Positions 28,206-38,176 of a stretch of DNA of 64,000 bases are shown here, one piece after another. Numbering within the stretch: position 1 is the first letter of the stretch; each line of letters starts with the position of its first letter. Source of the DNA: Burkholderia pyrrocinia (GTDB lineage Bacteria; Pseudomonadota; Gammaproteobacteria; Burkholderiales; Burkholderiaceae); NCBI RefSeq assembly GCF_022809715.1, contig NZ_CP094459.1, forward strand, positions 3,534,001 through 3,598,000, written 5' to 3'. The translations under genes were made by a program, and so were the position numbers. The notes beneath the pieces were generated by a model. It was given only the letters and a program-made list of their open reading frames with translations, had not been told where the DNA came from and did no database searches.

Positions 28206-29627
28206 ATGTCGAAAACGCCACACGAGGCGCCCGCACTCACCGCTCACGAGGATCACCCCGGCTGGCGAGCCTATCTGAACACGCACATGCTGATCTGCGT
28301 GTTCCTGGGCTTCACGTCGGGCCTGCCCCTGTTCACGCTCGTCTACCTCGTGCAGGCATGGCTGCGCTCCGAGGGCGTGAACCTGAAGGAAATCGGCCTG
28401 TTCGCGCTGATCCAGTTCCCGTATACGTGGAAGTTCCTGTGGGCGCCGCTGATGGACCGCTACCTGCCGCGCCTGCCCGGCTGGCAGCCGGGCCGCCGGC
28501 GCGGCTGGATGCTGCTCACGCAGGTGCTGGTCGCAGGCGCGATCGCCACGCTCGGCTTCGTGTCGCCGCGCGACTCGATCTGGACGGTCGCCGCGCTCAC
28601 TACGCTCGTCGCGTTCTTCGGCGCGAGTTCCGACATCGTGATCGACGCGTACCGCCGCGAACTGCTGCGCGACACCGAGCAGGGCCTCGGCAACGCGGTG
28701 CACGTGAACGCGTATAAGCTCGCCGCGCTGATCCCCGGCTCGCTGGCGCTGATCCTGTCCGATCACATGCCGTGGGACGTCGTGTTCGCGATCACCGGCG
28801 CGTTCATGCTGCCTGGCATCCTGATGACGCTCGTCGTGCGCGAGCCCGAAGTGGTCGGCGCACCGCCGCGCAACCTGCGCGACGCGATCGTGCTGCCGTT
28901 CCGCGAATTCATCCAGCGCGACGGCTGGACCGGCGCGCTGCTCGTCATCGCGTTCATCTTCCTGTTCAAGATCGGCGACACGATGGCCACCACGCTGTCG
29001 ACGTCGTTCTTCCTCGACATCGGCTTCACGCGCACCGAGATCGGCATCGTCGCGAAAACCACCGCGCTCGTCGCGAGCGTCGCCGGCGGCATCATCGGCG
29101 GCGTCTGGCTCGTGAAGATCGGCATCGGCCGCGGGCTGTGGATCTTCGGCGCGCTGCAGATGGTGTCGACGCTCGGCTTCGCGTGGCTCGCGCAGCTCGG
29201 CCCCGGTTCGCCCGTGCTCGCGGTGCTCTACGACTTCACCGTTTCGACGAGCCATGCGATCGCATCGGCGCTGTCGGTGTTCGGCATTGCCGTCGCGCCG
29301 CAATTCAGCCCGATGACGGTCGCGCTCGCGATCGTCTACGGCGTCGAAACCTTCACGACGGGCCTGACGATGGCCGCGTTCGTCGCGTATATCGCCAGCA
29401 CGACCGACCCGCGCTACACGGCCACGCAGTTCGCGCTGTTCACGAGCCTCGCATCGGTGCCGCGCACGCTCGCATCGGCCGCGAGCGGCTTCATCGTCGC
29501 GAAGATCGGCTGGTTCGACTACTTCATCGTGTGCACCGCGCTCGCGATTCCCGGCATGCTGCTGCTGTTCAGGATCGCGCCGTGGAACGGTGCCGCCCGC
29601 AACGGCGAGGCCAGCCGTGCTCAGTAA
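28206..29627 (+). CDS. ampG: AmpG-family muropeptide permease (MFS)
   Basis: AmpG imports GlcNAc-anhydromuropeptides for cell-wall recycling and beta-lactamase signalling. The 473-residue MFS protein has 12 or more membrane segments and the AmpG signatures GFTSGLPLFTLVYLVQAWLR and FLWAPLMDRY. Conserved loops include SSDIVIDAYRRELL. The start MSKTPHEAPALT is preferred to one 28 codons upstream, because the segment between is not conserved-looking. The following gene starts within its end or just before it. Confidence 0.92.
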   Translation: MSKTPHEAPALTAHEDHPGWRAYLNTHMLICVFLGFTSGLPLFTLVYLVQAWLRSEGVNLKEIGLFALIQFPYTWKFLWAPLMDRYLPRLPGWQPGRRRGWMLLTQVLVAGAIATLGFVSPRDSIWTVAALTTLVAFFGASSDIVIDAYRRELLRDTEQGLGNAVHVNAYKLAALIPGSLALILSDHMPWDVVFAITGAFMLPGILMTLVVREPEVVGAPPRNLRDAIVLPFREFIQRDGWTGALLVIAFIFLFKIGDTMATTLSTSFFLDIGFTRTEIGIVAKTTALVASVAGGIIGGVWLVKIGIGRGLWIFGALQMVSTLGFAWLAQLGPGSPVLAVLYDFTVSTSHAIASALSVFGIAVAPQFSPMTVALAIVYGVETFTTGLTMAAFVAYIASTTDPRYTATQFALFTSLASVPRTLASAASGFIVAKIGWFDYFIVCTALAIPGMLLLFRIAPWNGAARNGEASRAQ

Positions 29628-30669
29628 GCGCCTGCACCGCGTCGCGCGCGTTGCGGCTTCGCTGAGCGTCGGTGCCGCGGCACTCGCCGCGGGGTTCGCG
29701 CACGCAGCCGACACCGGCGCGGCCGCGGCAGGCTCCGCGCCGGCCGCTGCGCAGGCAACGCCATCCACGCCGGCAACTTCGGCCGCGCCCGTCGCGCCGT
29801 CCGCCGCCGAAGCCGCGCAGCCGACCGGCGGCGCCGTGTCGACGAAGGCGTATACGCCGACGCCGCAGCAGGTCCGCTACGGCAACGAGATCGCGTTCCG
29901 CACGCTGCTTCCGTCACCGCTGCTCGAGCAGCTCACCGGGAACGAATACGCGCAGATCGTGCAGGCGGCCGCCGACAGCAACCGCCTGCTGCCCGCGACC
30001 CAGCCGCGCGTGAAGCGCCTGCGCGCGATCGTCGCGAAGCTCGCGCCGTATTCGGTGAAGTGGAACGATCGCGTGAAGAACTGGGCGTGGGACGTCAACG
30101 CGATCCGCTCGCGCGACATCCGCCTGACCTGCCTGCCGGGCGGCAAGGTGCTCGTGTACGGCGGCTTGCTCGACCGCATCCGCCTGAACGACGACGAGTT
30201 CGGCGTGCTGCTCGCGCACGGCATCGCGCACGCGCTGCGCGAACACGCGCGCAGCAACTTCAGCGCGACCTCGCAGACGTCGCTGCGCGCGGCTACGCTG
30301 CCGCCGCTGTTCGGCGTCGGCGATCCGCTGCCGCAGGCACTGAACCTCGGCGAGCGCCTGCAGGCGCTCCACTACGACCCGACCGACGAGACCGAAGCCG
30401 ACGTGATCGGCGGCGACATCGCCGCCCGCGCGGGCTTCGATCCGCGCGCGGCGATCACGCTGTGGGACAAGCTCGCGGTCGCGACACGCGCGAACAAGGC
30501 GTCGGGCTTCATCTACACGCACCCGTACAGCACGGCCCGGCGCCAGGATCTGCTGAACCGCCTGCCGGACCTGATGCCGCTATACGCGAAGGCGATCGGC
30601 AAACGCGTCGACACGCTGCCCGACTACGCGGGCATCAGCGCGCAACGGCGCAAGGTCGCGCGGCGCTGA
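29617..30669 (+). CDS. M48-like periplasmic protein with degenerate HGIAH motif
   Basis: This 350-residue exported protein is related to M48 metallopeptidases of the BepA/LoiP group. The GTG at 29617 gives a clean signal peptide (KRLHRVARVAASLSVGAAAL ... AHA) and overlaps the ampG end; a GTG at 29590 would add nine residues. The zinc motif reads H201-G-I-A-H205, where the family has HEIAH, so the catalytic Glu is a Gly (GGC at 30220-30222). The third zinc ligand E260 in DETEADVIGGD is kept. It may bind zinc but should not cleave peptides. A low-complexity Ala/Pro region spans about 35-80. It could act as a chaperone. Confidence 0.82.
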   Translation: MLSKRLHRVARVAASLSVGAAALAAGFAHAADTGAAAAGSAPAAAQATPSTPATSAAPVAPSAAEAAQPTGGAVSTKAYTPTPQQVRYGNEIAFRTLLPSPLLEQLTGNEYAQIVQAAADSNRLLPATQPRVKRLRAIVAKLAPYSVKWNDRVKNWAWDVNAIRSRDIRLTCLPGGKVLVYGGLLDRIRLNDDEFGVLLAHGIAHALREHARSNFSATSQTSLRAATLPPLFGVGDPLPQALNLGERLQALHYDPTDETEADVIGGDIAARAGFDPRAAITLWDKLAVATRANKASGFIYTHPYSTARRQDLLNRLPDLMPLYAKAIGKRVDTLPDYAGISAQRRKVARR

Positions 30670-30690
30670 GCGGCGCGCGACGCCGATCGT

Positions 30691-31659
30691 TTATGCGCCG
30701 ACGTCCGCCGCGGCCGGCTTGGCCGACGCCGCGCCCGCCGGACGGCTGCCGCTCTCGCGCATCCAGCGCACCTCGTCACCCGGGCTGCGGCCGAACAGCC
30801 GCTTGAACTCGCGGCTGAACTGCGACGCGCTCGCATAACCGACGCGCGCAGCGGCCGTGCCGGCGCCGACTCCGTCCTGCACCATCATCAGCCGCGCCTG
30901 ATGCAGCCGCGCAGCTTTCACGTACTGCATCGGCGACGTCGCCGTCACGTGCTTGAACTGCGCGTGGAACACCGCGAGGCTCATTCCGGCCTCGCGCGCG
31001 AGCGTCTCGACGTCGAGGTCGGCCTTCAGGTCGACGTGGATGCGCCGCAGCGCCTTCGCGATGCGGCCGAAATGATGCTGCTGCACGAGCGCCGCGCGGA
31101 TCGCGTCGCCCTGCGCGCCCGTCAGCACGCGATACGCGATCTCGCGCATGATCGCCGGCCCCAGCACGCGCGTGTCGTGCGGCGACGCAAGCGTTTCGAG
31201 CAGCCGCACCACCGCGTCGGCCAGCGGCGCGTCGAGCGGCGTCGAATAGACGCCGAGCGGCTCGCTGGCGGCCGCGCCGAGCGTCTCGTCGAGCAGGATC
31301 GCGAGTTCGGCGATCACCGCGAGATCGACGCGGATCGAGATCGCGAGAAACGGCTCCTCCATGCTCGCGAAGGTCTCGCATTCGAACGGCAGCGGCACCG
31401 ACAGCACGAGATACTGCTGCGCGTCGTAGACGAACGAGCGGTCGCCGAGATAGCCGAGCTTGCGCCCCTGGCACACGACGATGATGCTCGGTTCGTACAG
31501 CACGGGCATGCGCGGCACGGGACGGCTCACGCGGATGAAGCGCACGCCGTCGAGCGCCGCGAGCGTGTCGCCCTCGTCTGGAGCCAGGCGCGTGTGCAGT
31601 TCGATCATGCGGCGCCGCACGCGCTCGCCCGTGTCGGCGAAAAGGGGCTGGAAGCTCAT
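30691..31659 (-). CDS. AraC-family transcriptional regulator (YqhC-like)
   Basis: This 322-residue protein has an AraC-type N-terminal domain (VPRMPVLYEPSIIVVCQGRK) and a C-terminal double HTH, ETLAREAGMSLAVFHAQFK and RVGYASASQFSREFKRLFG, ending in the RSPGDEVRW block. The start MSFQPLFADTG is chosen at 31657-31659; a longer reading adds 80 unconserved residues. It is divergent from the alcohol dehydrogenase 229 bases away, the arrangement of E. coli yqhC/yqhD, so it probably controls that gene in response to aldehydes (inference). Confidence 0.88.
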   Translation of the reverse strand: MSFQPLFADTGERVRRRMIELHTRLAPDEGDTLAALDGVRFIRVSRPVPRMPVLYEPSIIVVCQGRKLGYLGDRSFVYDAQQYLVLSVPLPFECETFASMEEPFLAISIRVDLAVIAELAILLDETLGAAASEPLGVYSTPLDAPLADAVVRLLETLASPHDTRVLGPAIMREIAYRVLTGAQGDAIRAALVQQHHFGRIAKALRRIHVDLKADLDVETLAREAGMSLAVFHAQFKHVTATSPMQYVKAARLHQARLMMVQDGVGAGTAAARVGYASASQFSREFKRLFGRSPGDEVRWMRESGSRPAGAASAKPAAADVGA

Positions 31660-31888
31660 CGGCGTGGTCCTGTCCGGCAAGAGAATCTGGCTCGAAATGT
31701 AGCACCTTGAATGTGTTTTGACGGCCGTTCGCGTGCAATTCGAGAGGAATAGGCAAATCTTCCAGACCTTCGTGTATTTCGCCGCGGCGCCGTGCTCCTT
31801 ACGATGACGTCCTGCCTCGCCGCATCGCCACATGGTGCGACGGCAGTCTGTTTCGCCGGATGTCTTTCCCGGACAAGGAGCCCCCTGC

Positions 31889-32941
31889 ATGAGCACCACC
31901 TACGCTTACGCGGCGACCGATTCGCAATCGCCGCTCGCCCCGTTCGAATTCCAGCGTCGCGCGCTGCGCGATCTCGACGTCCAGATCGACGTCCTCTACT
32001 GCGGCGTCTGCCACTCGGACCTGCACCAGGCCCGCAACGAATGGCGCAACACGATCTATCCGGTCGTGCCGGGCCATGAAATCGTCGGCCGCGTGACCGC
32101 GACCGGCCCGCAGGTATCGCGCTTCAAGGTCGGCGAGCTGGTCGGCGTCGGCTGCCTCGTCGATTCGTGCCGCACCTGCGCGAGCTGCGCCGAGGGCCTC
32201 GAGCAGTATTGCGAGAACGGCTTCGTCGGCACCTACAACGGCCAGGATCGCGTGACGGGCGACGTCACGTACGGCGGCTATTCGACGCAGCTCGTCGTCG
32301 ACGAGGCGTTCGTGCTGCGCGTGCCGGAGACGCTCGACCCGGCCGGCGCCGCGCCGCTGCTGTGCGCGGGGATCACGACCTACTCGCCGCTGCGGCAGTG
32401 GAACGTCGGCCCCGGCAAGAAGGTCGGCATCGTCGGCCTCGGCGGGCTCGGCCACATGGGCGTGAAGCTGGCGCGTGCGATGGGCGCGCACGTCGTGCTG
32501 TTCACGACGTCGCCGTCGAAGATCGACGACGGCAAGCGCGTCGGCGCGCACGAAGTCGTGATCTCGAAGGACGAAGCGCAGATGAACGCGCACCTGAACA
32601 GCTTCGACTTCATCCTGAATACGGTCGCCGCGCAGCACGACCTGAACCCGTTCCTGAACCTGCTGAAGCGCGACGGCACGATGACGCTGGTCGGCGCGCC
32701 GGAGCACGACCATCCGTCGCCGCAGGTGTTCAACCTGATCTTCAAGCGCCGCCGCCTCGCGGGCTCGCTGATCGGCGGGATCGCGGAAACGCAGGAAATG
32801 CTCGACTTCTGCGCGCAGCACGGGATCACGTCGGATATCGAAACGATTCCGATGCAGCAGATCAACACGGCCTACGAGCGGATGCTGAAGAGCGACGTGA
32901 AGTATCGGTTCGTGATCGACATGGCGTCGATCAAGCAGTGA
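31889..32941 (+). CDS. Zinc-dependent NAD(P) alcohol dehydrogenase (YahK/AdhA-like)
   Basis: This 350-residue medium-chain dehydrogenase reduces aldehydes or oxidises alcohols with NAD(P). Catalytic zinc ligands are in YCGVCHSDLH and GHEIVGRV. The four-cysteine structural zinc site is SCRTCASCAEGLEQYC. The nucleotide fold has VGIVGLGGLGHMGVKLA. It is the CAD-like YahK group, usually NADPH-dependent aldehyde reductases. The ATG at 31889 follows AAGGAG. It is divergent from the AraC gene, and a perfect terminator follows. Confidence 0.92.
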   Translation: MSTTYAYAATDSQSPLAPFEFQRRALRDLDVQIDVLYCGVCHSDLHQARNEWRNTIYPVVPGHEIVGRVTATGPQVSRFKVGELVGVGCLVDSCRTCASCAEGLEQYCENGFVGTYNGQDRVTGDVTYGGYSTQLVVDEAFVLRVPETLDPAGAAPLLCAGITTYSPLRQWNVGPGKKVGIVGLGGLGHMGVKLARAMGAHVVLFTTSPSKIDDGKRVGAHEVVISKDEAQMNAHLNSFDFILNTVAAQHDLNPFLNLLKRDGTMTLVGAPEHDHPSPQVFNLIFKRRRLAGSLIGGIAETQEMLDFCAQHGITSDIETIPMQQINTAYERMLKSDVKYRFVIDMASIKQ

Positions 32942-32986
32942 GCGTCGCCGGGCGGCATGCACGATCGCCGCACCGGAGCAGAAACG

Positions 32987-33020
32987 AAACGGGCCGCATG
33001 TTCGACATGCGGCCCGTTTT
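32987..33020. terminator. Bidirectional intrinsic terminator
   Basis: AAACGGGCCGCATGT-TCG-ACATGCGGCCCGTTT is a perfect 15-base stem with a 3-base loop, plus one further T. It separates the convergent alcohol dehydrogenase and exonuclease III genes. The A3/T4 arms are short. Confidence 0.88.
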
Positions 33021-33073
33021 GCATCCGGCGGCCGGATGGTTCGACCGCTACGCGCGCTGCGTAGCGCCGGCGG

Positions 33074-33847
33074 TTACTTCTTGTAGTCGTAGTCCACCGT
33101 CAGCGGCGCATGATCGCTGAACTTGATGTCCTTGAAGATCGACGTGCTCTTCGCGGTGCCGGCCACGCCCGGCGTCGCGATCTGGTAGTCGATCCGCCAC
33201 CCGACGTTCTTCGCGTACGCCTGGCCGCGGTTGCTCCACCACGTGTACTGCTCGGGGCGCTGGTCGAGCGTGCGGAACACGTCGACATAACCGACGTCGT
33301 CGAACAGCTTCGTGAGCCACTCGCGCTCTTCCGGCAGGCAGCCCGAGTTCTTCTGGTTGCTCTTCCAGTTCTTGATGTCGATTTCCTTATGGACGATGTT
33401 CACGTCGCCGCACAGGATCACTTCGCGCTTCTTCTTGAGCTGCGCGAGGTGCGGCATGAATTCGTCCATGAAGCGGTACTTCGCCTGCTGGCGCTCTTCG
33501 CCGCTCGAGCCGGACGGCACGTACACCGACACGACCGACAGCTTGCCGTAGCGCGCCTCGACGTAGCGCCCCTCGGAATCGAATTCGCTGCTGCCGAAGC
33601 CGATGATCACGTCGTCGGGCTCGTGGCGGCTGTACACGCCCGCGCCGCTGTAGCCCTTCTTCTCGGCGTGGTGGAAATAACTCCTGAAGCCGTGCGGCTC
33701 GACGAATTCGGCCGGCAGGTCGTCGGCCGATACCTTGATTTCCTGCACGCACACGCAATCGGCGTTCTGCTCGCCGAGCCAGTCGAAGAAGCCCTTCTTC
33801 GCGGCGGAGCGGATGCCGTTCAGGTTGGCGGTAATCACTCGCATCAT
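33074..33847 (-). CDS. xthA: Exodeoxyribonuclease III
   Basis: This 257-residue AP endonuclease and 3' exonuclease of base-excision repair starts MMRVITANLNGIRSAAKKG; a second Met follows at once. Catalytic motifs are all visible: N in ANLNGIRSA, E in VQEIKV, the Tyr/His pair around RYVEARYG, D-x-N in GDVNIVHKEID and the terminal D-H in KFSDHAPL. It is a normal-length member. It ends near the shared terminator and is separate from the PPK2 gene. Confidence 0.95.
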   Translation of the reverse strand: MMRVITANLNGIRSAAKKGFFDWLGEQNADCVCVQEIKVSADDLPAEFVEPHGFRSYFHHAEKKGYSGAGVYSRHEPDDVIIGFGSSEFDSEGRYVEARYGKLSVVSVYVPSGSSGEERQQAKYRFMDEFMPHLAQLKKKREVILCGDVNIVHKEIDIKNWKSNQKNSGCLPEEREWLTKLFDDVGYVDVFRTLDQRPEQYTWWSNRGQAYAKNVGWRIDYQIATPGVAGTAKSTSIFKDIKFSDHAPLTVDYDYKK

Positions 33848-33887
33848 GTCGGGTTCCGTTCAGTTCGATGTTTTACAGGGTGGCAGC

Positions 33888-34727
33888 TTAACGGATCTTC
33901 ACGCCTTCGAGCTCGGGCTTCGGCGGCGGGAATTCCAGCTTCATGTCGGTCATCGTGCGCAGCAGCAGCTCGGCGATCATCACGTTGCGGTGCGTCTTCG
34001 AGTCCGCCGGGATCACGTACCACGGCGCATGCTCGGCCGACGTCGCGGCGAGCGCGTCGCGGTACGCTGACTGGTACGCGTCCCAGTGCTTGCGCGCGTC
34101 GAGATCGGAGATGTCGAACTTCCAGTGCTTGGTCGGATCGTCGATGCGCGCCTGCAGCCGCGCACGCTGCTCGTCCTTCGAGATGTGCAGGAAGCACTTG
34201 ACGATCGTCGTGCCGTTCTCGACCAGCATCGTCTCGAAATCGCGGATCTGCCGGTAGCGGCGCTCGCATTCCTTGCTGTCGATCGTATCGAGCACGCGCG
34301 GCACCAGCACGTCTTCATAGTGGCTGCGATTGAAGATCGCGAGCTCGCCCGCGGCCGGCACCTGCGCGTGTACGCGCCACAGGAAATCGTGCACGGCTTC
34401 GATCGGCGTCGGCGCCTTGAACGACACGACGCGCAGGCCGAGCGGATCGACCTCGCGGAACACCGCGCGCACGGTGCCGTCCTTGCCGCTGGTATCCATC
34501 CCCTGCAGCACGAGCAGCACGCGCTTCTTCTGCTGCGTGTGCAGGCGCTCCTGCTGCGTGTCGAGTTCGATCGACACGGCCGACAGCCGTTCGCGGTCGG
34601 CATCCTTCGAACCGGACGAGAACGGCTTCGCGGCCGGGTCGAACGCATCGAGCTTGAATGCGGCGGCTTCCTTCTCGCGCGTGCTGTACGGCACGCGGAA
34701 ATCGTCGAGCGACGGTTGTTTCGCCAT
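33888..34727 (-). CDS. ppk2: Polyphosphate kinase 2 family protein
   Basis: This 279-residue PPK2 enzyme uses polyphosphate to phosphorylate nucleotides. Walker A is GMDTSGKDGT (76-85), Walker B-like NRSHYEDVLVPR, and the lid Arg region is LQARIDDPTKHWKFD. The start MAKQPSLDDF follows GGAGGAACGC. Class I, II or III substrate (ADP/GDP or AMP) is not decided by sight, although this single-domain form resembles class III. It lies downstream of gatB with a hairpin between. Confidence 0.92.
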   Translation of the reverse strand: MAKQPSLDDFRVPYSTREKEAAAFKLDAFDPAAKPFSSGSKDADRERLSAVSIELDTQQERLHTQQKKRVLLVLQGMDTSGKDGTVRAVFREVDPLGLRVVSFKAPTPIEAVHDFLWRVHAQVPAAGELAIFNRSHYEDVLVPRVLDTIDSKECERRYRQIRDFETMLVENGTTIVKCFLHISKDEQRARLQARIDDPTKHWKFDISDLDARKHWDAYQSAYRDALAATSAEHAPWYVIPADSKTHRNVMIAELLLRTMTDMKLEFPPPKPELEGVKIR

Positions 34728-34779
34728 GCGTTCCTCCGTTGGGCGGTGTGGTGCATACGATAACGCACCCACCAAACGC

Positions 34780-34815
34780 GACGGGCCGCCCGGAACAAGT
34801 TCGGGGCGGCCCGTC
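34780..34815 (-). terminator. Hairpin between gatB and ppk2
   Basis: GACGGGCCGCCC (34780-34791) pairs perfectly with GGGCGGCCCGTC (34804-34815), and the loop adds GAAC/GTTC, so the stem nearly reaches 17 bases. Read leftward it is followed by GCGTTTGG, a weak T-run. It probably ends the gatCAB transcript. Confidence 0.55.
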
Positions 34816-34845
34816 GTCAAGCGCGGTTCAGGCGCGCAATCATGT

Positions 34846-36318
34846 TCAGCCGAGCTTTTTCTTCAGCAGTTCGTTGACCTGCTGCGGATTGGCCTTGCCC
34901 TTCGTCGCCTTCATCGCCTGGCCGATCAGCGCGTTGAACGCCTTTTCCTTGCCCGCGCGGAATTCCTCGACCGACTTCGCATTCGCTGCGAGCACCTCGT
35001 CGATGATCGCTTCCAGCGCGCCGGTGTCGGAGATCTGCTTCAGCCCCTTCGCGTCGATGATGCGGTCGGCCGCGCCTTCGTCGTCCGCCTTCTCGTCCCA
35101 GATCGTCGAGAAGATTTCCTTCGCGATCTTGTTCGAGATCGTGCCGTCGGCGATACGCTGCAGCACGAGTGCAAGCTGGGCCGCCGACACCGGAATCGCG
35201 TCGATCTCGATGCCGTCGCGGTTCAGCTGCGACGACACGTCGCCCATCAACCAGTTCGCGGCGATCTTCGCGTTCGCGGCGCCGGCCTTCGCGACCACGG
35301 CCTCGAAATACGCGGCCATCGCCTTGCTCGACGTCAGCACGCCCGCGTCGTACGCGGACACGCCGTACTGCTCGACGAAGCGCTGCTGCATCGCGGCCGG
35401 CAGCTCGGGCATCCCGGACTGCACGCGCTCGATCCAGTCCTGGCCGATCACGAGCGGCATCAGGTCGGGGTCGGGGAAGTAGCGGTAGTCGTGCGCGTCT
35501 TCCTTGCTGCGCATCGAACGCGTCTCGCGCTTGTCCGGATCGTAGAGGCGCGTTTCCTGCACGACTTCGCCGCCGTCCTCGATCAGCTCGATCTGGCGAC
35601 GCACTTCGTAGTTGATCGCTTCCTCGAGGAACCGGAACGAGTTCAGGTTCTTGATTTCCGCGCGCGTGCCGAACTTCTCCTGGCCGACCGGTCGCACCGA
35701 CACGTTCGCATCGCAGCGGAACGAGCCTTCCTGCATGTTGCCGTCGCAGATGCCGAGCCACACGACGAGGCCGTGCAGCGCCTTCGCATAGGCCACGGCT
35801 TCGGCCGCGCTGCGCATTTCCGGCTCGGTGACGATCTCGAGCAGCGGCGTGCCCGCGCGGTTCAGGTCGATCCCCGTCATCCCGGCGAAGTCTTCATGCA
35901 GCGACTTGCCCGCATCTTCCTCGAGGTGCGCGCGGGTCAGGTTGACCGTCTTCTCGTACGCTTCCTTGCCGGCCTTTTCGTTGGCGGGCACCTGGATCGT
36001 GATCTGGCCGCCCTGCACGACCGGAATCTCGTACTGGCTGATCTGATAGCCCTTCGGCAGATCGGGGTAGAAATAATTCTTGCGCGCGAAGATGCTGCGC
36101 GGCGCGATGGTCGAGCCGATCGCGAGGCCGAAGCGGATCGCGCGTTCGACCGCGCCGCGGTTCAGCACCGGCAGCACGCCCGGCAGCGCCAGGTCGACCG
36201 GGCATGCCTGCGTGTTCGGCTCGGCGCCGAACTGCGTCGGCGCGCCCGAGAAAATCTTCGAGACGGTCGACAGTTGCGCGTGCGTCTCGAGGCCGATAAC
36301 GACTTCCCATTGGGTCAT
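34846..36318 (-). CDS. gatB: Asp-tRNA(Asn)/Glu-tRNA(Gln) amidotransferase subunit B
   Basis: GatB is the kinase and tRNA-binding subunit that activates mischarged Glu-tRNA(Gln)/Asp-tRNA(Asn). The 490-residue product starts [16 protein letters not shown], has the [15 protein letters not shown] and [13 protein letters not shown] motifs and a C-terminal YqeY-like tail ending in ELLKKKLG. It overlaps gatA by four bases (ATGA) in a gatC-gatA-gatB operon transcribed leftward. Confidence 0.97.
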   Translation of the reverse strand: MTQWEVVIGLETHAQLSTVSKIFSGAPTQFGAEPNTQACPVDLALPGVLPVLNRGAVERAIRFGLAIGSTIAPRSIFARKNYFYPDLPKGYQISQYEIPVVQGGQITIQVPANEKAGKEAYEKTVNLTRAHLEEDAGKSLHEDFAGMTGIDLNRAGTPLLEIVTEPEMRSAAEAVAYAKALHGLVVWLGICDGNMQEGSFRCDANVSVRPVGQEKFGTRAEIKNLNSFRFLEEAINYEVRRQIELIEDGGEVVQETRLYDPDKRETRSMRSKEDAHDYRYFPDPDLMPLVIGQDWIERVQSGMPELPAAMQQRFVEQYGVSAYDAGVLTSSKAMAAYFEAVVAKAGAANAKIAANWLMGDVSSQLNRDGIEIDAIPVSAAQLALVLQRIADGTISNKIAKEIFSTIWDEKADDEGAADRIIDAKGLKQISDTGALEAIIDEVLAANAKSVEEFRAGKEKAFNALIGQAMKATKGKANPQQVNELLKKKLG

Positions 36319-37811
36319 GCTTGCACTCCTGCCGGAACTTGCTTGTGCCAGTCGGTCGCGCGCTGGAACGCGTCGGCAACCTGCAGCATCCGGGCTTCGT
36401 TGAAATAGTTGCCGATGATCTGCAGGCCGACCGGGCGCTTCGCATTCGCGCCCGCGCCGAAGCCGCACGGCACGCTCATGCCGGGCAGGCCGGCGAGGCT
36501 CACCGACAGCGTATAGATATCCGCGAGATACATCTGCACCGGATCGTCGCCCTTCGCGCCGAGATCCCATGCGACCGTCGGCGATGCCGGGCCCATGATC
36601 ACGTCGCAGGACTTGAACGCTTCCTGGAAATCCTGCGCGATGATGCGGCGGATCTTCTGCGCCTGCAGGTAGTACGCGTCGTAGTAGCCGTGCGACAGCA
36701 CGTACGCGCCGACCAGAATCCGGCGCTTCACCTCGGGGCCGAAGCCTTCGGCGCGCGACTTCTTGTACATGTCGAGCAGGTCGCCGTACTGCGCGGCGCG
36801 ATGGCCGAAGCGCACGCCGTCGAAACGCGACAGGTTCGACGACGCCTCGGCCGGCGCGATCACGTAGTACACGGGGATCGACAGTTCCGTCTTCGGCAGC
36901 GACACCGGCACGAGCGTCGCGCCGAGCGCTTCGTAAGCTTTAAGCGCCGCGTCGATCGTCGCGCGCACGTCGTCGGCGAGGCCGTCGCCGAAATACTCGT
37001 TCGGCAAGCCGATGCGCAGGCCCGCGAGCGGCTTGCCCGCATCGTTGCCGGCCGCCCACGGCTGGCCGAGGTGGCGCGTGAAATCCTCGTCGTCGCGCTC
37101 GAGGCTCGTCGAGTCGCGCTCGTCGAAGCCGGCCATCGCATTGAGCAGCAGCGCGCAGTCGGACGCGCTCTGCGCCATCGGGCCGCCCTGGTCGAGCGAC
37201 GACGCGAACGCGATCATCCCGTAGCGCGACACGCGGCCGTAGGTCGGCTTGATGCCCGTCACGCCCGCGAACGACGCGGGCTGGCGGATCGAGCCGCCGG
37301 TGTCGGTGCCGGTCGCGGCCGGCGCGAGGCGCGCGGCGACGGCGGCCGAGCTGCCGCCCGAGCTGCCGCCCGGCACCGCGTTGGTGTCCCACGGGTTCTT
37401 CACCGCGCCGAACGCGGAGTTCTCGTTCGACGAGCCCATCGCGAACTCGTCCATGTTGGTCTTGCCGAGCGTGACCATGCCGGCCGCCTGCAGGCGGGCG
37501 ACGACGGTCGCGTCGAACGGGCTCTCGTAGTTCGCGAGCATCTTCGAGCCGGCGGTCGAGCGCCAGCCGCGCGTGACGAAGACATCCTTGTGCGCGATCG
37601 GCAGGCCGGTCAGCGCGCCGCCCGCGCCGCGCGCGAGCTCAGCGTCGGCGGCTTTCGCCTGCGCGAGGGTCAGATCGGCGTCGACGTGGACGAACGCGTT
37701 CAGGTCGCGCGCGGCGTCGATCCGTTTCAGGTAGAGCTGCGCGAGCTCGACGGCCGAGCATTCCTTGGCGGCGAGCGCGGCGCGCAGTTCGGTCAGGCTT
37801 TTTGCGTGCAT
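36315..37811 (-). CDS. gatA: Asp-tRNA(Asn)/Glu-tRNA(Gln) amidotransferase subunit A
   Basis: GatA is the amidase that releases ammonia from glutamine. The 498-residue product carries the Ser-cisSer-Lys triad: K in [10 protein letters not shown], cis-Ser and nucleophile Ser in the [17 protein letters not shown] and [15 protein letters not shown] blocks. The start is [16 protein letters not shown]. It follows gatC after 65 bases and overlaps gatB. Confidence 0.97.
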   Translation of the reverse strand: MHAKSLTELRAALAAKECSAVELAQLYLKRIDAARDLNAFVHVDADLTLAQAKAADAELARGAGGALTGLPIAHKDVFVTRGWRSTAGSKMLANYESPFDATVVARLQAAGMVTLGKTNMDEFAMGSSNENSAFGAVKNPWDTNAVPGGSSGGSSAAVAARLAPAATGTDTGGSIRQPASFAGVTGIKPTYGRVSRYGMIAFASSLDQGGPMAQSASDCALLLNAMAGFDERDSTSLERDDEDFTRHLGQPWAAGNDAGKPLAGLRIGLPNEYFGDGLADDVRATIDAALKAYEALGATLVPVSLPKTELSIPVYYVIAPAEASSNLSRFDGVRFGHRAAQYGDLLDMYKKSRAEGFGPEVKRRILVGAYVLSHGYYDAYYLQAQKIRRIIAQDFQEAFKSCDVIMGPASPTVAWDLGAKGDDPVQMYLADIYTLSVSLAGLPGMSVPCGFGAGANAKRPVGLQIIGNYFNEARMLQVADAFQRATDWHKQVPAGVQA

Positions 37812-37876
37812 TGAGTGGTTTTCCTGGGAATTCTGGGTGGCGCGCGGCGCTGGCCGGCGCGCTTGTCGTCGAATGC

Positions 37877-38176
37877 TTACTCGATCACCTTCGGCACGAG
37901 ATAGAGGCCGTCCTGGACGGCCGGCGCCGGACGCTGGTTGTCGTCGCGATTGACGACTTCCGTCACGGCGTCGTCGCGCAGGCGCTGCGCGACTTCCTGG
38001 ATCTGTTCGATCGGGTGGGCGAGCGGCGCGATGCCGGCGGTGTCGACCGCCTGCATCTGCTCGACGAGGCCGAAGAATTCATTGAGCTGGCCGAGCATGT
38101 GCTCGGCGTCGGCGTCGGCCATTTCGAGTCGCGCCAGGTGCGCGATGCGTTTCACATCGGTCAGGGTCAGGGCCAT
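37877..38176 (-). CDS. gatC: Asp-tRNA(Asn)/Glu-tRNA(Gln) amidotransferase subunit C
   Basis: GatC stabilises the GatA-GatB complex. The 99-residue product starts [18 protein letters not shown], has the GatC core [19 protein letters not shown] and the [10 protein letters not shown] strand, and ends in YLVPKVIE. It heads the leftward gatCAB operon and is divergent from mreB. A TATAAT box on the minus strand at 38314-38319 may be its promoter. Confidence 0.96.
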
